A stretch of 64,000 nt of DNA, taken from NCBI GenBank assembly GCA_021927905.1, contig BLLK01000029.1, positions 62,001 through 126,000 of the forward strand, given 5' to 3'. Position 1 is the first letter of the stretch, and every line of letters starts with the position of its first letter. Under the pieces are notes generated by a model. That model saw nothing but the letters and a program-made list of their open reading frames with translations. It was not told where the DNA came from and did no database searches. Made by a program: the position numbers and the translations under genes. Source of the DNA: Chaetoceros tenuissimus. Taxonomy: Eukaryota > Bacillariophyta > Thalassiosirophyceae > Chaetocerotales > Chaetocerotaceae. Below are positions 11,570 to 22,570 of this stretch, piece by piece.

Positions 11570-12800
11570 AAAGGGCCTGTGAGAGTTGTTAGGTTGCTCC
11601 AACAAGTTTATATATGTTCTTCATTCTTTCATAGCTGTGTGAGGTTGAGGAACCGTATCCTTTCATGGATGCTTGAGTTCTCCCCGCAGCTTACATATTT
11701 TGAATACTATTTGGTATTTCCTTGCTTGTCAGGCTTCTTTGTCAATAAGCAAGTACTGATTCATTTATTTCTGCATGGGCTTTGACTGGTGAAAGTTCAG
11801 TAGCCAAATAATACCATAAAAAATAACATATGTTTTACTCTTTTCTATTTTGGCAACATTAGTTCGTTGTCATGTAATGTACAATCATGTGACATTCTAT
11901 TGTGATATTGTTGTAACATAGCTCTGTATTTATTTACTTCCTCTTCTTCATCTATGTCTGGTCGTAATATTTTCGTTAGACAGATTCTATTAACACTGCC
12001 ATATTTTCGTCCGAGGATTCTCTTAGTAGAAATGCATTCCACTATAGTTTTTGTTGAGGGCTTTTGTAAGCAATTTCTGAAGAAAAGTACTACAGCATCG
12101 TCACAACAATCACATCACACAGCATTAGTCGATACAATCTAAGTCTTTCTACTTCTGATTGAGTATTGTATTTGTACATCACTTTGACATTCATGACAAC
12201 TATTCATACAGTTCATACAGAGCCCACACTCCAACAATTTTTTTCCTAGCAGGTAGTCGCAGTTGGATTGATAATCCTGAACAAGAAGTAATACCAATCA
12301 ATTCGCCTCCTGACTTCTTACCAAAAGGGACAGACTAGACAAAATGATACAGGGTGGAACTCGACTCCTCTTGGCTTCTTCCAGAAAGACATGATTCTTT
12401 ATCAACATAGATTGTAGGTAGGAAATAAAAGACTTTTGCACAAAACTACTACTAGAGAAGAATTCCAGGGACTAGCAGGCCTGGAATATTCTATCAAAAT
12501 AGAACTGGACAGAGGATTACCATCTCTTCCCGGTTCCATCTATTCATACCACTTTGAAATGAATCCAAACAAGATCAAAGATGTTGCAACCGAAACAAAA
12601 ACAGCTTGACTTTTACTACTTAGATCAGCTAGAGTAGCAAACATGAACGTTCCGATTGATTGATTCTCCCAACAATGATATTCTCGATCCGGTCAGAAGA
12701 AGTTTAAATTTTCATTGCAAGCTCGAAATCCTAGACACGTAGGCTACCGAAAAAGAACGGGGCACTAGTTCTCTTCTCGAGGAGGTTCTAATAACAACTG
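11570..12800 (+). repeat. 3' module (family A), copy 1
   Basis: This is the downstream flank of the GT92-like gene. From about 11485 (last exon) to about 12800 it is nearly identical to 16931-18255. It shares shorter parts with 34313-34895, 41197-41770 and 24760-24985. Landmarks are tgactggtgaaagttcagta, gtctggtcgtaatattttcg, ggtggaactcgactcctctt, ttcccggttccatctattca and, near its end, ctcgaggaggttcta. No gene in it is convincing: the ORFs at 11845-12142 are also present in the other copies but lack recognisable motifs. Confidence 0.8.
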
Positions 12801-12931
12801 GAGAAGTTTATCTAGCAACGACTTTCATGACTCTTATTGGCTATCGATAATAAACATTACAGTACGTACTACTACATAGTCATATAGATTGTGAATTGAA
12901 GCAGCACAAACATTTACACTTTCAAATACAT

Positions 12932-15492
12932 TTACTTTATTTCAAAGACCTTTTTCCAATCGATTTGTTTGCATATTTTTATTGCATTTGACTCATTTGT
13001 GAAAGTCAAGGGGTGCTTCCGACTTTGACAAAACTTATGGAAACATGGAACATTCGATCCATCCGGTAGCTTTACATTTGCAGAGCGCTGAAAGGGTATC
13101 TTGCTTTGTCCAAGTTTGGTGACAGTTATGTTTCTTTCGTCCACTATCCATTTCAGTAACATTTCACTGTTGCATCCACGCTTTCCACCTTTTGTCAGAT
13201 CATCTGGCAGTAGTTTCATGCAACCCTTGACATCTTTCTTCGATAGTTCTGAATAATAATTTCCAAATACGTCTGCAGTGTCACGTCGCGAAACTAGGAT
13301 ATGGTCATTTATTTCACTTGGTTGTAGAGGAGGATCCCTTGCATCACATGCAGGGATGAAAATGTCTCCACCTTTAGCTATAAGGTTGCGTATGTCAAAC
13401 TCTTTCAACCAGAGAGAGTCGTCACGAAGGAACATGACATAATCGTATTTAAAACCTTCTTCTTTTTCCCAGTTGGTGGCAGTTTTCCACAAACTCTGTA
13501 CAGCGAGGTGCAACCTCAAAAGATTCCTATTTGCATTTGCAGTCCTTTGCGATATAGCAGCGTTTCTATTGTCAATGATAGGAAATCTTGAGTCTGGATC
13601 TTCGTCTGGGTTCTCTTCTAGGGCTCTTTCTCTTCTAGCGATAAGCATTGGCTCAGAATCTATATCAATAGATTCCTGCAAATACACGGCACCTACAGAC
13701 GAGGCCAGACTGGCAATTTTGGTTCGTATATATTCCTCTATGTCAACAAAATCTTCGACAGAAGAAGAAGGTAGTGTGGGATCTGGCTGAAGGCGGTCTG
13801 TGTATCCTGAGTCTGATCTGTAAGCTTTCATTCGAGCGGTGCTTAGTGACACATAATAGTCAACGGATGCTCTTTTTTTCATAGGTTTTATCAAATTTTT
13901 CAGAGCAGAATCAAAAATGAACCTATTCAAAGTACCCGCTACAATCACAGCAACTCTCAGCTGTGTTGACGTTGTAGTGGTCGTTGGTGTAGTCTCGTTG
14001 TCCTTGATCATTTCCTCATCAATATGCGTGTTGGAACTTGCTATACAACGAGAAAAGCTTCTATAGTACCAATGGCAGCCTCTCTTTGCAATGTGTAACA
14101 TAGGTCTTTGCTTTTCATTAATATATATGCGGTCGCGATATTCTTGACCAGAAACTTGCATATGAGGAGAAAGCCTCAACCCTGAGCTTGCTAGTACATG
14201 TGGAAATGAAATCTGATCTCGGTCGGAGAAGCAGTGTATTTCATTGAGCCATGAACACCCAAAATCTCCATTAAATTTTCGGCAGGTTGAATTACGCATA
14301 TCATAAACGATGAAGGCACTATCAACAAGTGGATGCTGATTGTAAAATACCTGACTCGACTGTAGTGCTTCATTACTATGCAATCCCTCGTAGTGTTGAC
14401 ACTGGAGTCGTAGAGTTTCGAGATCATCAGATACAGTAGGTCTCTTCTCAGCAGCAGCAATAATAGCCTCGCAATGAGCTTTAAAATTGACTGTTGAGGA
14501 GTCTCCAACAGAAGCTTTATCAGGAGGCAATCCCATGTAGCTTGAGCAAACACCATGGCGACCAACGGTACGATTGAAGTGTAGTAAGTAATCGCTTGGT
14601 AAACCACGGGGCGAAGGCATATTGCCATGATTCGATTGAAGAAGTTTAGCATCCTGCCAAATCACTCTATCAGCCCAAGGGAAGAGTAGACCAGGATTAA
14701 GCTTCAAGATTTTGTATTCCGACGATCGCTCTTGTATGGCATTCTAGATGGGTCAATCACAACGAGCCGCTGGGAACCTTCTGCTGATAGAAGGTCTCCC
14801 GTATGATCAACATCAGTCACAAATTGGAAAAAGCAAGTTCCATGACGTCGAACCACTTTGATACTATGGTCACCAAGAAAATTTGATGATCGCATCCATT
14901 GCTCATATTTGCTTCCAAGAGCAGCTCCGTAAACTACTAATTCTTTGCACTTGCTTGCAAACTTCTTTGCAATATCTTCTTGCAATTCTCTCAAATATTC
15001 CGCATTGTCTCCACAAAGCCCACAAGTGCGCTTATAGGAAGCAGAACTGAAAATAGAGCGATGTGGATCCTTCATACATGTACCATCTAATATCCAGGGA
15101 ACGTTCTTCTCTGGTGAATGGCATTGTATTCTCGGTTCCAATCCTACAGCTTGTCTCAAGAGTGTTGGTTTAGATACATTTCGAGACACCATGCTTTTCA
15201 TATCATGCTCCTTACTCTCTGTATGATTGCTACTGGAAGAAGAGTAATCATACAAACGTTGCTTTTGAAGCAAGTTGAAATGAACTTCTCTGCTGGAAAA
15301 TACATGCTGTCGCTGATTCTCAATCGACATATTGTCCTTGTCTGGAGCTTTGATAATGTTTGCACTGACAATCTTTAGGTCTAAGGCGATAGAAATGTTG
15401 AGAATAATTGTTAGGAACAAAAGGAGTAACATTCCCAATAGGATCAATTCAATTTTCTTCATCTTTCGCTTCTTCATCTTTCGTATCTTCAT
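12932..15492 (-). CDS. DUF616-type putative glycosyltransferase with a second GT-like domain; one-base frameshift
   Basis: Transcribed right to left. The ATG at 15492 gives a lysine-rich tail and an anchor at residues 15-36 (LILLGMLLLLFLTIILNISI). The middle matches the DUF616 family (TOD1/MUCI70-type putative glycosyltransferases): VVRRHGTCFFQFVTDVD, DPSRMPYKSDRRNTK, then LLFPWADRVIWQDAK and DRDQISFPHVLASSG. The family motif is split between two frames at 14704-14713. Adding one base at the T4 run 14710-14713 (AAAA in the sense strand) joins them into about 853 aa. After residue 500 comes a second domain (VAVIVAGTLNRFIF, YDYVMFLRDDSLWL, FIPACDARDPP, GCNSEMLLKWIV). It is either a functional gene with an assembly error or a very young pseudogene. 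A truncated copy of its 3' third is at 24986-25785, and its 5' end is copied at 35.8-36.1 kb. Confidence 0.75.
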
Positions 15493-15544
15493 ATTTGATT
15501 TGAAATGAGAGGAGGCATTGTTGTGCGTCTTAGAGAAGAAGAAG

Positions 15545-15960
15545 TATAAATTCTGTTCGAGGGAAAAGTTTGATTTGGCGATTACTTGTACGTATTTTTC
15601 CTATTGGAAAATGTCAAGATCTTGGAACATACGAGCGAATATTTACGTGATTTGGTAGCTTGGGTAGGAGACGTTTTCTTTCTCAAAAGGGGGGCATCAA
15701 TAAGACCTTGAATCAAAATGTCAAGATCTAGATCAGGATCGCCGAATTTTGAATGGGCTGGGGGAATTGTCACTTTTTGGAAAATGGAGAAATGTCTCGG
15801 TTTCACCCGACTGCCTTAGAAGAGGGAGAATTTTTCATGATGACCCGAACAGGCCCTTTAGAGGAGATAGAGAGAGGGAAAGAATTTTGAGATCTTTATA
15901 AAATGACCCGAGGGCCCTTTCCAAGACTGAAGTTCAAGAGTTCATGATTCTCTCAGAGGC
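15545..15960 (+). repeat. Upstream module of the DUF616 gene plus a family B copy
   Basis: 15545-15765 shares aaaagtttgatttggcgatta, tacgtatttttcct and aggatcgccgaat with the flank of the chimeric pseudogene at 36165-36410. 15795-15960 is a family B copy nearly identical to 6950-7110. Both lie directly upstream of the minus-strand gene that starts at 15492. Up to 16100 there are further short forms of the ACCCGAACACTTCAACC motif. Confidence 0.65.
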
Positions 15961-16150
15961 TTCTCCCTTCTTGAACCCTGATCAGAAGAGGGTCTTTCTG
16001 TACTAATGACCTGAACACTTCAACCATTTCTTCTTCCCAAGAGATTACCTTTTTCTCCTCAGAGAATCAGAGTTTTTTAAAGACCCGAGCACGTCAACCC
16101 TTTCTTTTTCCTTTTTCCCAAGTTAGAACCCTTCCAGGGAAGGAGAACGA

Positions 16151-16552
16151 ATGCAATTCTCTGAAAAAGAGATAGAAAAGGTCTCCCTGACGTCATCTTT
16201 GGACTCCAATGCTAGCTCGTCATTGGATTCTTATGAATATCCATCTGATCCAACCATTTTGTCCATCAAACTTTTCCGAAGTTCTCACCTATATATTGAA
16301 AGAGATGCTGACATGCACTATAGAAATGGTTTGACAGTGAAGGATCCCATCAACAATCAGACTGTATTACTTGTCCACAGTGGTAGAAGCCACAAACCTG
16401 GCGAAAAGATTGTAGGAATGTTACGAATGGTTTGTCCTACATTTCATAGAGACGCAGTTTGGCCATCACAGATGCATCCATCGAAACAGGTTTGGGAATA
16501 TACCTACAACACATTGAAAAAAGACGTCTATAATAGAGCGCTTTACAATTAA
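16151..16552 (+). CDS. Hypothetical ORF inside a cassette remnant
   Basis: A 133-codon ORF with no domain I recognise. Its first part covers the CRE-containing block (TGACGTCA at 16188) that is promoter DNA in front of the two GT92-like genes, so at least the N-terminal part is probably not protein. The later part (from about 16250) is repeated, with frame-breaking changes, at 33890-34190, and coding-like sequence continues past the stop in another frame. I read it as the remains of a gene of unknown type caught between a family B copy and a family A copy. Confidence 0.25.
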   Translation: MQFSEKEIEKVSLTSSLDSNASSSLDSYEYPSDPTILSIKLFRSSHLYIERDADMHYRNGLTVKDPINNQTVLLVHSGRSHKPGEKIVGMLRMVCPTFHRDAVWPSQMHPSKQVWEYTYNTLKKDVYNRALYN

Positions 16553-16930
16553 CCTGAAGGACCAAGATTTACAAAATCTTATGTCATTGGATCAAGTGCA
16601 AAGAAAGATATTAACAGCACGACTCTGGAATTAGATTTTAACCTCAAGGTGTTGACGTCGACATCATCATTCCATTCAAGCAGAAGCAACCGAGTAAATA
16701 GTACTGATAAGTTCAAATTACTGGGTGTTGTCACTTGCTACGTAGATGGATCCATAATTTTCATCCGAGTGCTTTGAAAAGAAAGTCTCTCATTTCATTA
16801 TATAGAACACACAGTGGATTTACGCGGCCCAGCAAGATTCATTCGTCATAAACTATATTATGAAATCCATGCCATTAGACGATCTGAAATTTTCTATTGA
16901 CTCGGATCCTCTACTAAATCAATAATTATG

Positions 16931-17016
16931 AATTGCGAGATATTGCATCGATACTGTCTATGATGGTGCTGTCAAAGCCAATTGCGCTGACAGTTGTGGG
17001 CTCTGTCCAATCTAAA
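16931..17016 (+). pseudogene. 3' end of a GT92-like gene (fragment)
   Basis: These bases match the last 28 codons and stop of the 7889-11569 gene (nearly identical to 11485-11569). The matching 3' flank follows directly. Nothing of the rest of the gene is present, so the duplication or deletion broke inside the final exon. Confidence 0.8.
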
Positions 17017-18255
17017 AACGTCCTGTGAGAGTTGTTAGGTTGCTCCAACAAGTTTATATATTTTCTTCATTCTTTCATAGCTGTGCGAGGTTGAGGAACC
17101 GTATCCTTTCGTGGATGCTTGAGTTCTCCCCACAGCTTACATATTTTTGAATACTATTTCCTTGCTTGTCAGGCTTCTTTGTCAATAAGCAAGTTGTGAC
17201 TCATTTATTTCTGTGTGGGCTTTGACTGGTGAAAGTTCAGTAGCAAAACATTACTGTAAAAAATAACATATGTTTCAGTATGTTTTACTCTTTTCTATTT
17301 TGGCAACATAGTTCGTTGTCATGTAATGTACAATCATGTGATATTCCATTGCGATATTGTTGTAACATAGCTCTGTATTTATTTACTTCCTCTTCTTCAT
17401 CTATGTCTGGTCGTAATATTTTCGTTAGACAGATTCTATTAACACTGCCATATTTTCGTCCGAGGATTCTCTCAGTAGAAATGCATTCCACTATAGTTTT
17501 TGTTGAGGGCTTTTGTAAGCAATTTCTGAAGAAAAGTACTACAGCATCGTCACAACAATCACATCACACAGCATTAGTCGATACAATCTAAGTCTTTCTA
17601 CTTCTGATTGAGTATTGTATTTGTACATCACTTTGACATTCATGACAACTATTCATACAGTTCATACAGAGCCCACACTCCAACAATTTTTTTCCTAGCA
17701 GGTAGACGCAGTTGGATTGATAATCCTGAACAAGAAGTAATACCAATCAATTCGCCTCCTGACTTCTTACCAAAAGGGACAGACTAGACAAAATGATACA
17801 GGGTGGAACTCGACTCCTCTTGGCTTCTTCCAGAAAGACATGATTCTTTATCAACATAGATTGTAGGTAGGAAATAAAAGACTTTTGCACAAAACTACTA
17901 CTAGAGAAGAATTCCAGGGACTAGCAGGCCTGGAATATTCTATCAAAATAGAACTGGACAGAGGATTACCATCTCTTCCCGGTTCCATCTATTCATACCA
18001 CTTTGAAATGAATCCAAACAAGATCAAAGATGTTGCAACCGAAACAAAAACAGCTTGACTTTTACTACTTAGATCAGCTAGAGTAGCAAACATGAACGTT
18101 CCGATTGATTGATTCTCCCAACAATGATATTCTCGATCCGGTCAGAAGAGCGTAGTTTTCATTGCATGCTCAGAATCCTCTTGTTCACTAGTCTAGGCTA
18201 CCGAAAGAAAGGGCTCTAGCTCACTTCTCGAGGAGTTTTTAGACAAAAGACGCCA
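17017..18255 (+). repeat. 3' module (family A), copy 2
   Basis: Nearly identical to 11570-12800 for about 1.1 kb, with small gaps such as a missing tttggta at about 17150. It diverges after the acaatgatattctcgatccg block at about 18122-18141 but keeps gctaccgaaa and cttctcgagga. It lies downstream of the gene fragment above and just beyond the 3' end of the minus-strand gene ending at 18465. Confidence 0.8.
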
Positions 18256-18464
18256 GAAAAATCTACATGCAGTCAGGAATATTTTTCTCAAACAGGAATC
18301 AGTAACCCTGGTTCTTCTCTGGAAATGAAAAAGTGCCATAATTTTTATTTTTTGAAACATGTCTAACAGGACGTCGGTTGCGATAAAAATGAGGGAAACT
18401 TACGTATTTACTCTCCTTCTGTTTGTACCTCTCTAGAGTTCAACGAATTTGGAAGAGCAACATT

Positions 18465-19591
18465 TTAGTGAGGACAGTTAAACACACCATCATCACTCAA
18501 ACGAGTTTTGTTATCTCTTTTCCAGGCATCCTGTATTCCATTTTTCATGAAGCATACTCCAAGTTTGAACTCGTCCAATACCATACTCCATCCGTTTAAG
18601 GCAGAAGGGTTTTGATCAGTTGTGAAAGCAAGCCAGTATTCATAGTAGTACCTGTTTACTTCACTCATTTTTGAAGCGGGTGGTCCTCCTCCTTGGACTC
18701 GATGATCAGTAGGGCGCTCAGCTGGTGCTTCCAATCTAGCGACATAAGATGATCTCACCCAAAAGAAGTTAAACATGCAATAACCGCCATGGCTCATGAC
18801 AAAACCTGCCTTGTCTAATTGAGGGACAGTCTTAAAGCGATGCAATGCATCTCTCCATGGTTCAACTACATGTTTGAATAATGGCAAATCAGTTTCTGCC
18901 CTTCTTTCTTCTGTCATTGCTCCATGTTTGACCATCCCTCTACTGTGCATGTAAAGAAAGATAGAGTCTTTCCTCTGTTGAGGATTCTGGGACATGGCCT
19001 TTTCCCACATAGAATGCAGCCCCCAGTACTCATATCGATTTTCATACCGGGGTGTGACAGTGGCACTACTGCCAGCAATTTCTTTCACAATACGGGTAAG
19101 TGACATCATATCTTCATCTGCTGTGGGAGAAGTTAAAGATGTTGCAGCTATCACATTTAATGAAGCCACTTCTAAGAGTCCTGTTGCTTTCAGATCTTTC
19201 AGTTGGACAGTCACCAACCAGGTCCAGTGGCCGAAGCGTTCGGGGATGAAGACAAAATAAAAGACGAACACATTCTTGTCATGAGTGTGATTTGCAGTAG
19301 CAGCACTGTGTTCGATACCAATGATAGGAGCGTTGATGGTTTCATTTTTGCTGCATTCACAGACTTCACCCCTTAACAAAGCACATTAGCAAGAACCAAA
19401 ATATTGTTCAGTCAAATGCAAAGTAATGTGAATACCTTGCCCATAATTGTCACTCACATCGCTCCAGAGAGAGGAGATTTGACTTTTGTCGTTTTTCTGG
19501 AAGTCCAGTAGAATCTGATAAAAGAGGCAATGTAGAGCGCAAGTACAATATGCATTAGAAGTCTACCTTTTGTCTTGTTCATCAATTTCAT
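18465..19591 (-). CDS. Type II membrane glycosyltransferase-like protein
   Basis: Minus strand. Exon 1 is 19458-19591 (ATG at 19591) and exon 2 is 18465-19371, with an 86-bp intron (GTGAGT to TTAAG) that keeps the frame across the junction; about 346 aa. Exon 1 codes for a short basic tail and an anchor (LLMHIVLALYIASFIRFYW). The body has FYFVFIPERF, YWGLHSMWEKA, IFLYMHSRGMVKH, FKHVVEPWRDALHRF, a DKAGF segment followed by MFNFFWVRSSYVARLE, and PSALNGWSM. This pattern (Ser-Arg-Gly loop, W-R pair, N-F-x-W-x-R-x-S-Y) is what I associate with uncharacterised glycosyltransferase-like proteins of algae and bacteria, though I cannot name the CAZy family. The anchor and the setting among Golgi enzymes support the call. 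Confidence 0.65.
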
Positions 19592-19679
19592 TTTTGGTGA
19601 ATTGCAATCAATACTGTAGAACAGGTAATTTAATCCGATAAAAATGCGTAAATGAGAGAAATGGTCAGTTTATTTTGAC

Positions 19680-20035
19680 AAGATTTTCAAATACCGCACG
19701 AGTATTTACGTACGTAGAAACCAATCCAATCTAAAGAAAGTTGTTTTGGGATGGAGGGAAGACCGTTTGACCGTTTAACATTTTTTTGTGATGAGCTCCG
19801 AGAAAGAATAAGAAGTTGAATCATCAAAATGTCCAGATCTAGAATAGAATCGGCGAATATGAAAAGGGGAAGTTCCGAAAAAAAATTCCTTAGATCTTTT
19901 TAGTCTAATGACCCGAACCTTTCAATAAGGTTCTAATTCAAAGGCTTCCAAAGAGAAACCGTTCAATTGAAGACCGGAACACTTCAACCTTTCCAAGAGA
20001 AAAAAATTTAAAGACCGGAACACTTCAGCCAGTTC
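19680..20035 (+). repeat. Shared 5' module upstream of the 19591 gene
   Basis: In order: cgagtatttacgtacgtaga, ggagggaagaccgtt, gagctccgag, agttgaatcatcaaaatg, atcggcgaatat, ggaagttccg, gatctttttagtctaatgac and cggaacacttcaacc. The same order occurs at 36250-36760 and, inverted, at 22390-21895. The module points away from the gene start exactly as in the other copies. Confidence 0.75.
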
Positions 20036-20285
20036 TTTCGCACAATGTTGTTCTTGTTAAAATCTCTTCTCATACAAACTAAGACTTTTAGAATGACCGC
20101 TATGACCGCTACGTACAAACAATACCAGATCAATACAATGCTTAATAAACATTATTGGTCACGGGAGAGTCCAAGGGTTCGTGCATCCTTTCTTTAGGGC
20201 GCCGCAGGCACCACAAAGTGTTAGAGGGCGAGTCGCTGGCACTTAGAGATTATATTTTGCAGTAGCACCCTATTTTGCACCAATA
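20036..20285. other. Intergenic, nothing recognised
   Basis: A GC-richer stretch at about 20160-20270 (gggcgccgcaggcaccac) precedes the tRNA-like fragment. It could be part of a short retroelement, but I see no terminal signals. Confidence 0.35.
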
Positions 20286-20322
20286 GCCGAATAGCTTAGT
20301 CGGTAAAGCGCACGACTCTTAA
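20286..20322 (+). pseudogene. 5' half of a tRNA-Lys(CTT)-like sequence
   Basis: GCCGAAT (acceptor strand), then a D-arm with GCTTAGTCGGTAAAGC, then CACGA + CTCTTAA, which is the 5' anticodon stem and a loop with anticodon CTT. The 3' stem partner TCGTG and the T-arm are missing; the sequence runs into aatagaaaaacttgg. It is therefore a truncated tRNA copy, a tRNA-derived SINE head, or the product of an insertion at the anticodon loop. Confidence 0.55.
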
Positions 20323-20762
20323 AATAGAAAAACTTGGGCGGAAAATTGGGTAGTTGGCCGTAAATGCGACTTCCTTCAAGGCAGAATTGTTTGTAAAGTA
20401 AAACAAAGACAACAGATTCACATCATTACATTTCATTCATACTTCATACTTGCAACCAAGTGCTATACTAAGAACGACTCCGATTCAAACGGCATTCTAA
20501 GCCCGATCAATTCTTTCTCCCATTGAAACCAAGTCTACGTATGTTCCCACGTAACATTAGGATTTTCAATCACTAAATAGTGAATAACCGTACCGTACAG
20601 CTAATAAAGACCTCAATGGATGTGCATTTTAATTTAGTTATTGTTACATGTCTTGAAGATGGGCAATGATGCTGCGGGTAAAATGTTTATTTTTAGATTT
20701 GCCTTCCGTTCTTACGCGGACTAACTCTACTTGTTTTAAGTATCGGCACTGGAGTTTGCCCA
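20323..20762. other. Intergenic, nothing recognised
   Basis: AT-rich spacer between the tRNA-like fragment and the 3' end of the GT17-like gene. I see no ORF or repeat copy. Confidence 0.4.
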
Positions 20763-21788
20763 TCACTTTTCTCCTCCGAAAGTCGTGTCGTTAAATAAGG
20801 TGAGAATTTGTCCGGTAGAAGGAGAAACACCTTGACTCTTACATAATTCAAGATGAAATTTTTGCAATGGCAAAGAGAGCTCCTTATAATCAAAATGCTT
20901 CTGTGGATAAGGTGCCATTGAAGACCAAAGTTTTGTTTTTCCTTCTAGACTTGTCATTATATGCTGGTGAGACTTGTTATCCCTTTTATTAAGTTCCTGA
21001 TGAGAGAAACTCTCAAACTTACGCACAATATTCTCAATGTCAAAACCCCAGCTGAGGTGATTGCCTGCATTTGGAATTGAAGGTAATTTCCCGCTTTCCT
21101 GATTTCTAAGGCCATTCATTGTGTAATTCCCTTCTAAAATGTGTTTTGCCAAGACAACATTTCCTTTCCTCCAACCAGGGCCATTATTCCAGTTAAAATT
21201 GAAATAAGACATATTCATATCTAACTTCATCGGATGATTCATAATTTTGGAATGCAACCTGTTTCCAGGTTTGATTTGCTCAAGTGCAGTGACGCTTGGA
21301 ACCTCATCTGCATCAGTATTCAAAATTACAATATTTTCAGGGGGGGGCAGTAGATGGTTTTTGATATCTTTTCTGATGATTTCGGTTATATTGTTTCGGT
21401 TCAACTCCTCTCTTGCCCAAGAATTACCAGTAGTATCTTCAGAAGGTTCGAAAATATTCCACGTTATTTTGTCAGTGTATGGTTTAAAGATTTCCGAATG
21501 CAAGTCTTTGAAAAAATTCGTTTTCTTGTTACCAGAAAATGTGACACTAGACTCTGTTATGTAAAATCTATATACGGTCTCATTCAAAATTTCAAGGCGT
21601 GCTGGTAAAATAGGTTCGCCGTTGTACATTATACAATCTATGATCACAAAACTTTCATTGTTAAATTGTGATTTTTCTCCGATCGACGTGGTGAATTCTC
21701 TACACTTGGTATCAACAATGATTTTTTTAAAATGAAAACTCAGTACTCCTAACAGCATACAAAAAATGAAAGCTTCTTTATTCCTCAT
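20763..21788 (-). CDS. GT17-type beta-1,4-N-acetylglucosaminyltransferase-like protein
   Basis: Single exon, 341 aa, ATG at 21788. An N-terminal anchor (residues 6-20, AFIFCMLLGVLSFHF) makes it a type II protein. The body follows glycosyltransferase family 17, whose best-known member is MGAT3, the bisecting-GlcNAc transferase: IIDCIMYNGEPILPARLEIL, YITESSVTFSG, the metal-binding DAD in VILNTDADEVPS, YFNFNWNNGPGWRKG, and GNHLSWGFDIENIVRKFESF. It would transfer GlcNAc in the Golgi; the acceptor in this organism is unknown. It is head-to-head with the PC-esterase-like gene across 782 bp that contain a shared 5' module. Confidence 0.83.
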   Translation of the reverse strand: MRNKEAFIFCMLLGVLSFHFKKIIVDTKCREFTTSIGEKSQFNNESFVIIDCIMYNGEPILPARLEILNETVYRFYITESSVTFSGNKKTNFFKDLHSEIFKPYTDKITWNIFEPSEDTTGNSWAREELNRNNITEIIRKDIKNHLLPPPENIVILNTDADEVPSVTALEQIKPGNRLHSKIMNHPMKLDMNMSYFNFNWNNGPGWRKGNVVLAKHILEGNYTMNGLRNQESGKLPSIPNAGNHLSWGFDIENIVRKFESFSHQELNKRDNKSHQHIMTSLEGKTKLWSSMAPYPQKHFDYKELSLPLQKFHLELCKSQGVSPSTGQILTLFNDTTFGGEK

Positions 21789-21894
21789 TTTTTTATTTGA
21801 AAGTCTTGCAGAGATGGAAAAAGGGAATTATGGAGTAAAATTGTGTACTTACTCATAGGCCCATTTTGTCAACCGATTTTCAGGTCTAATTTAA

Positions 21895-22400
21895 AAAACT
21901 CTCTCATGGGTAAAAGAAAGGCTTGGAATAGGTTGAAGTGTTCGGGTCTTTAAAAAGTTCTCTCTTTGAATCCTTCAACTTAGAACCCTGTTGAAGTGTT
22001 CGGGTCATTAGACTAAAAAGATCTGACGAAGAAAGGTTGAAGTGTTCGTGTCTTTTAATTTTTTTCTCTTGAATTTTTCGGGTCTTCAAAAGAATAGTCT
22101 TCAAAAGAACATGCTTCAAAAGAACTTTCTCTTGGAAGCCTTCAACTTAGAACCTCCGGTCATTAGACTAAAATGATCTAAGAAGACTTATCTGAACTGA
22201 TCAGTCGTAGGAAATTTCCTTTTCGGAACTTCCCAACTTCACCATCCTTTTCATCAACTATTCGGCGATACTATTCTAGATCTGGACATTTTGATGATTC
22301 AACTTCATCTTCTTGGAGCTCCTCACGAAAAAAAACGGTGAATGGTCAACGGTCTGCCCTCCATCCCAAACAATTGGTTTCTACATATTGTAGTACCTCG
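21895..22400 (-). repeat. Shared 5' module between the GT17-like and PC-esterase-like genes
   Basis: This is the inverse of the 36250-36835 module. It has actctctcatgggtaaaag, gaagtgttcgggtcttt, gatcagtcgtaggaaat, ggaacttcccaacttcacc, attcggcgata, tggagctcctc, gtctgccctccatccc and ttggtttctac. Relative to the plus-strand gene it has the same orientation as the modules of the 3582, 19591 and 36094 genes. Because it sits between divergent genes it could serve both. Confidence 0.75.
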
Positions 22401-22570
22401 GGATCGAATCCTTGTTCCTCTCCCCTAGCTAGAGAGAAGAGAGTTTTTGTTCCTTGACCAATTCCCTCCCAGGACTTTATTAAAAATCCTTTTCAAATAG
22501 AGTTATCAGCTTCCCCCCCCCCTTTTTTTTGTTTCTCCCAGGAATTAGTAGCCAAAAGGATAGAACCAGG

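Noticed and set aside
14704-14707. Two separate overlapping minus-strand genes at 12932-14707 and 14704-15492
   Set aside because: The conserved DUF616 motif is split exactly across the overlap and the second frame begins at a TTG, so one interrupted gene explains both.
17280-17591. 103-codon plus-strand ORF in the family A repeat (also at 11954-12142)
   Set aside because: It recurs only because the repeat is duplicated. The third copy at 34.4 kb has lost the frame and there is no recognisable motif.
22511-22530. Long C and T runs just before the PC-esterase gene as a regulatory site
   Set aside because: A homopolymer pair of this kind is common in intergenic DNA and may be mis-counted; there is no second copy to support a role.
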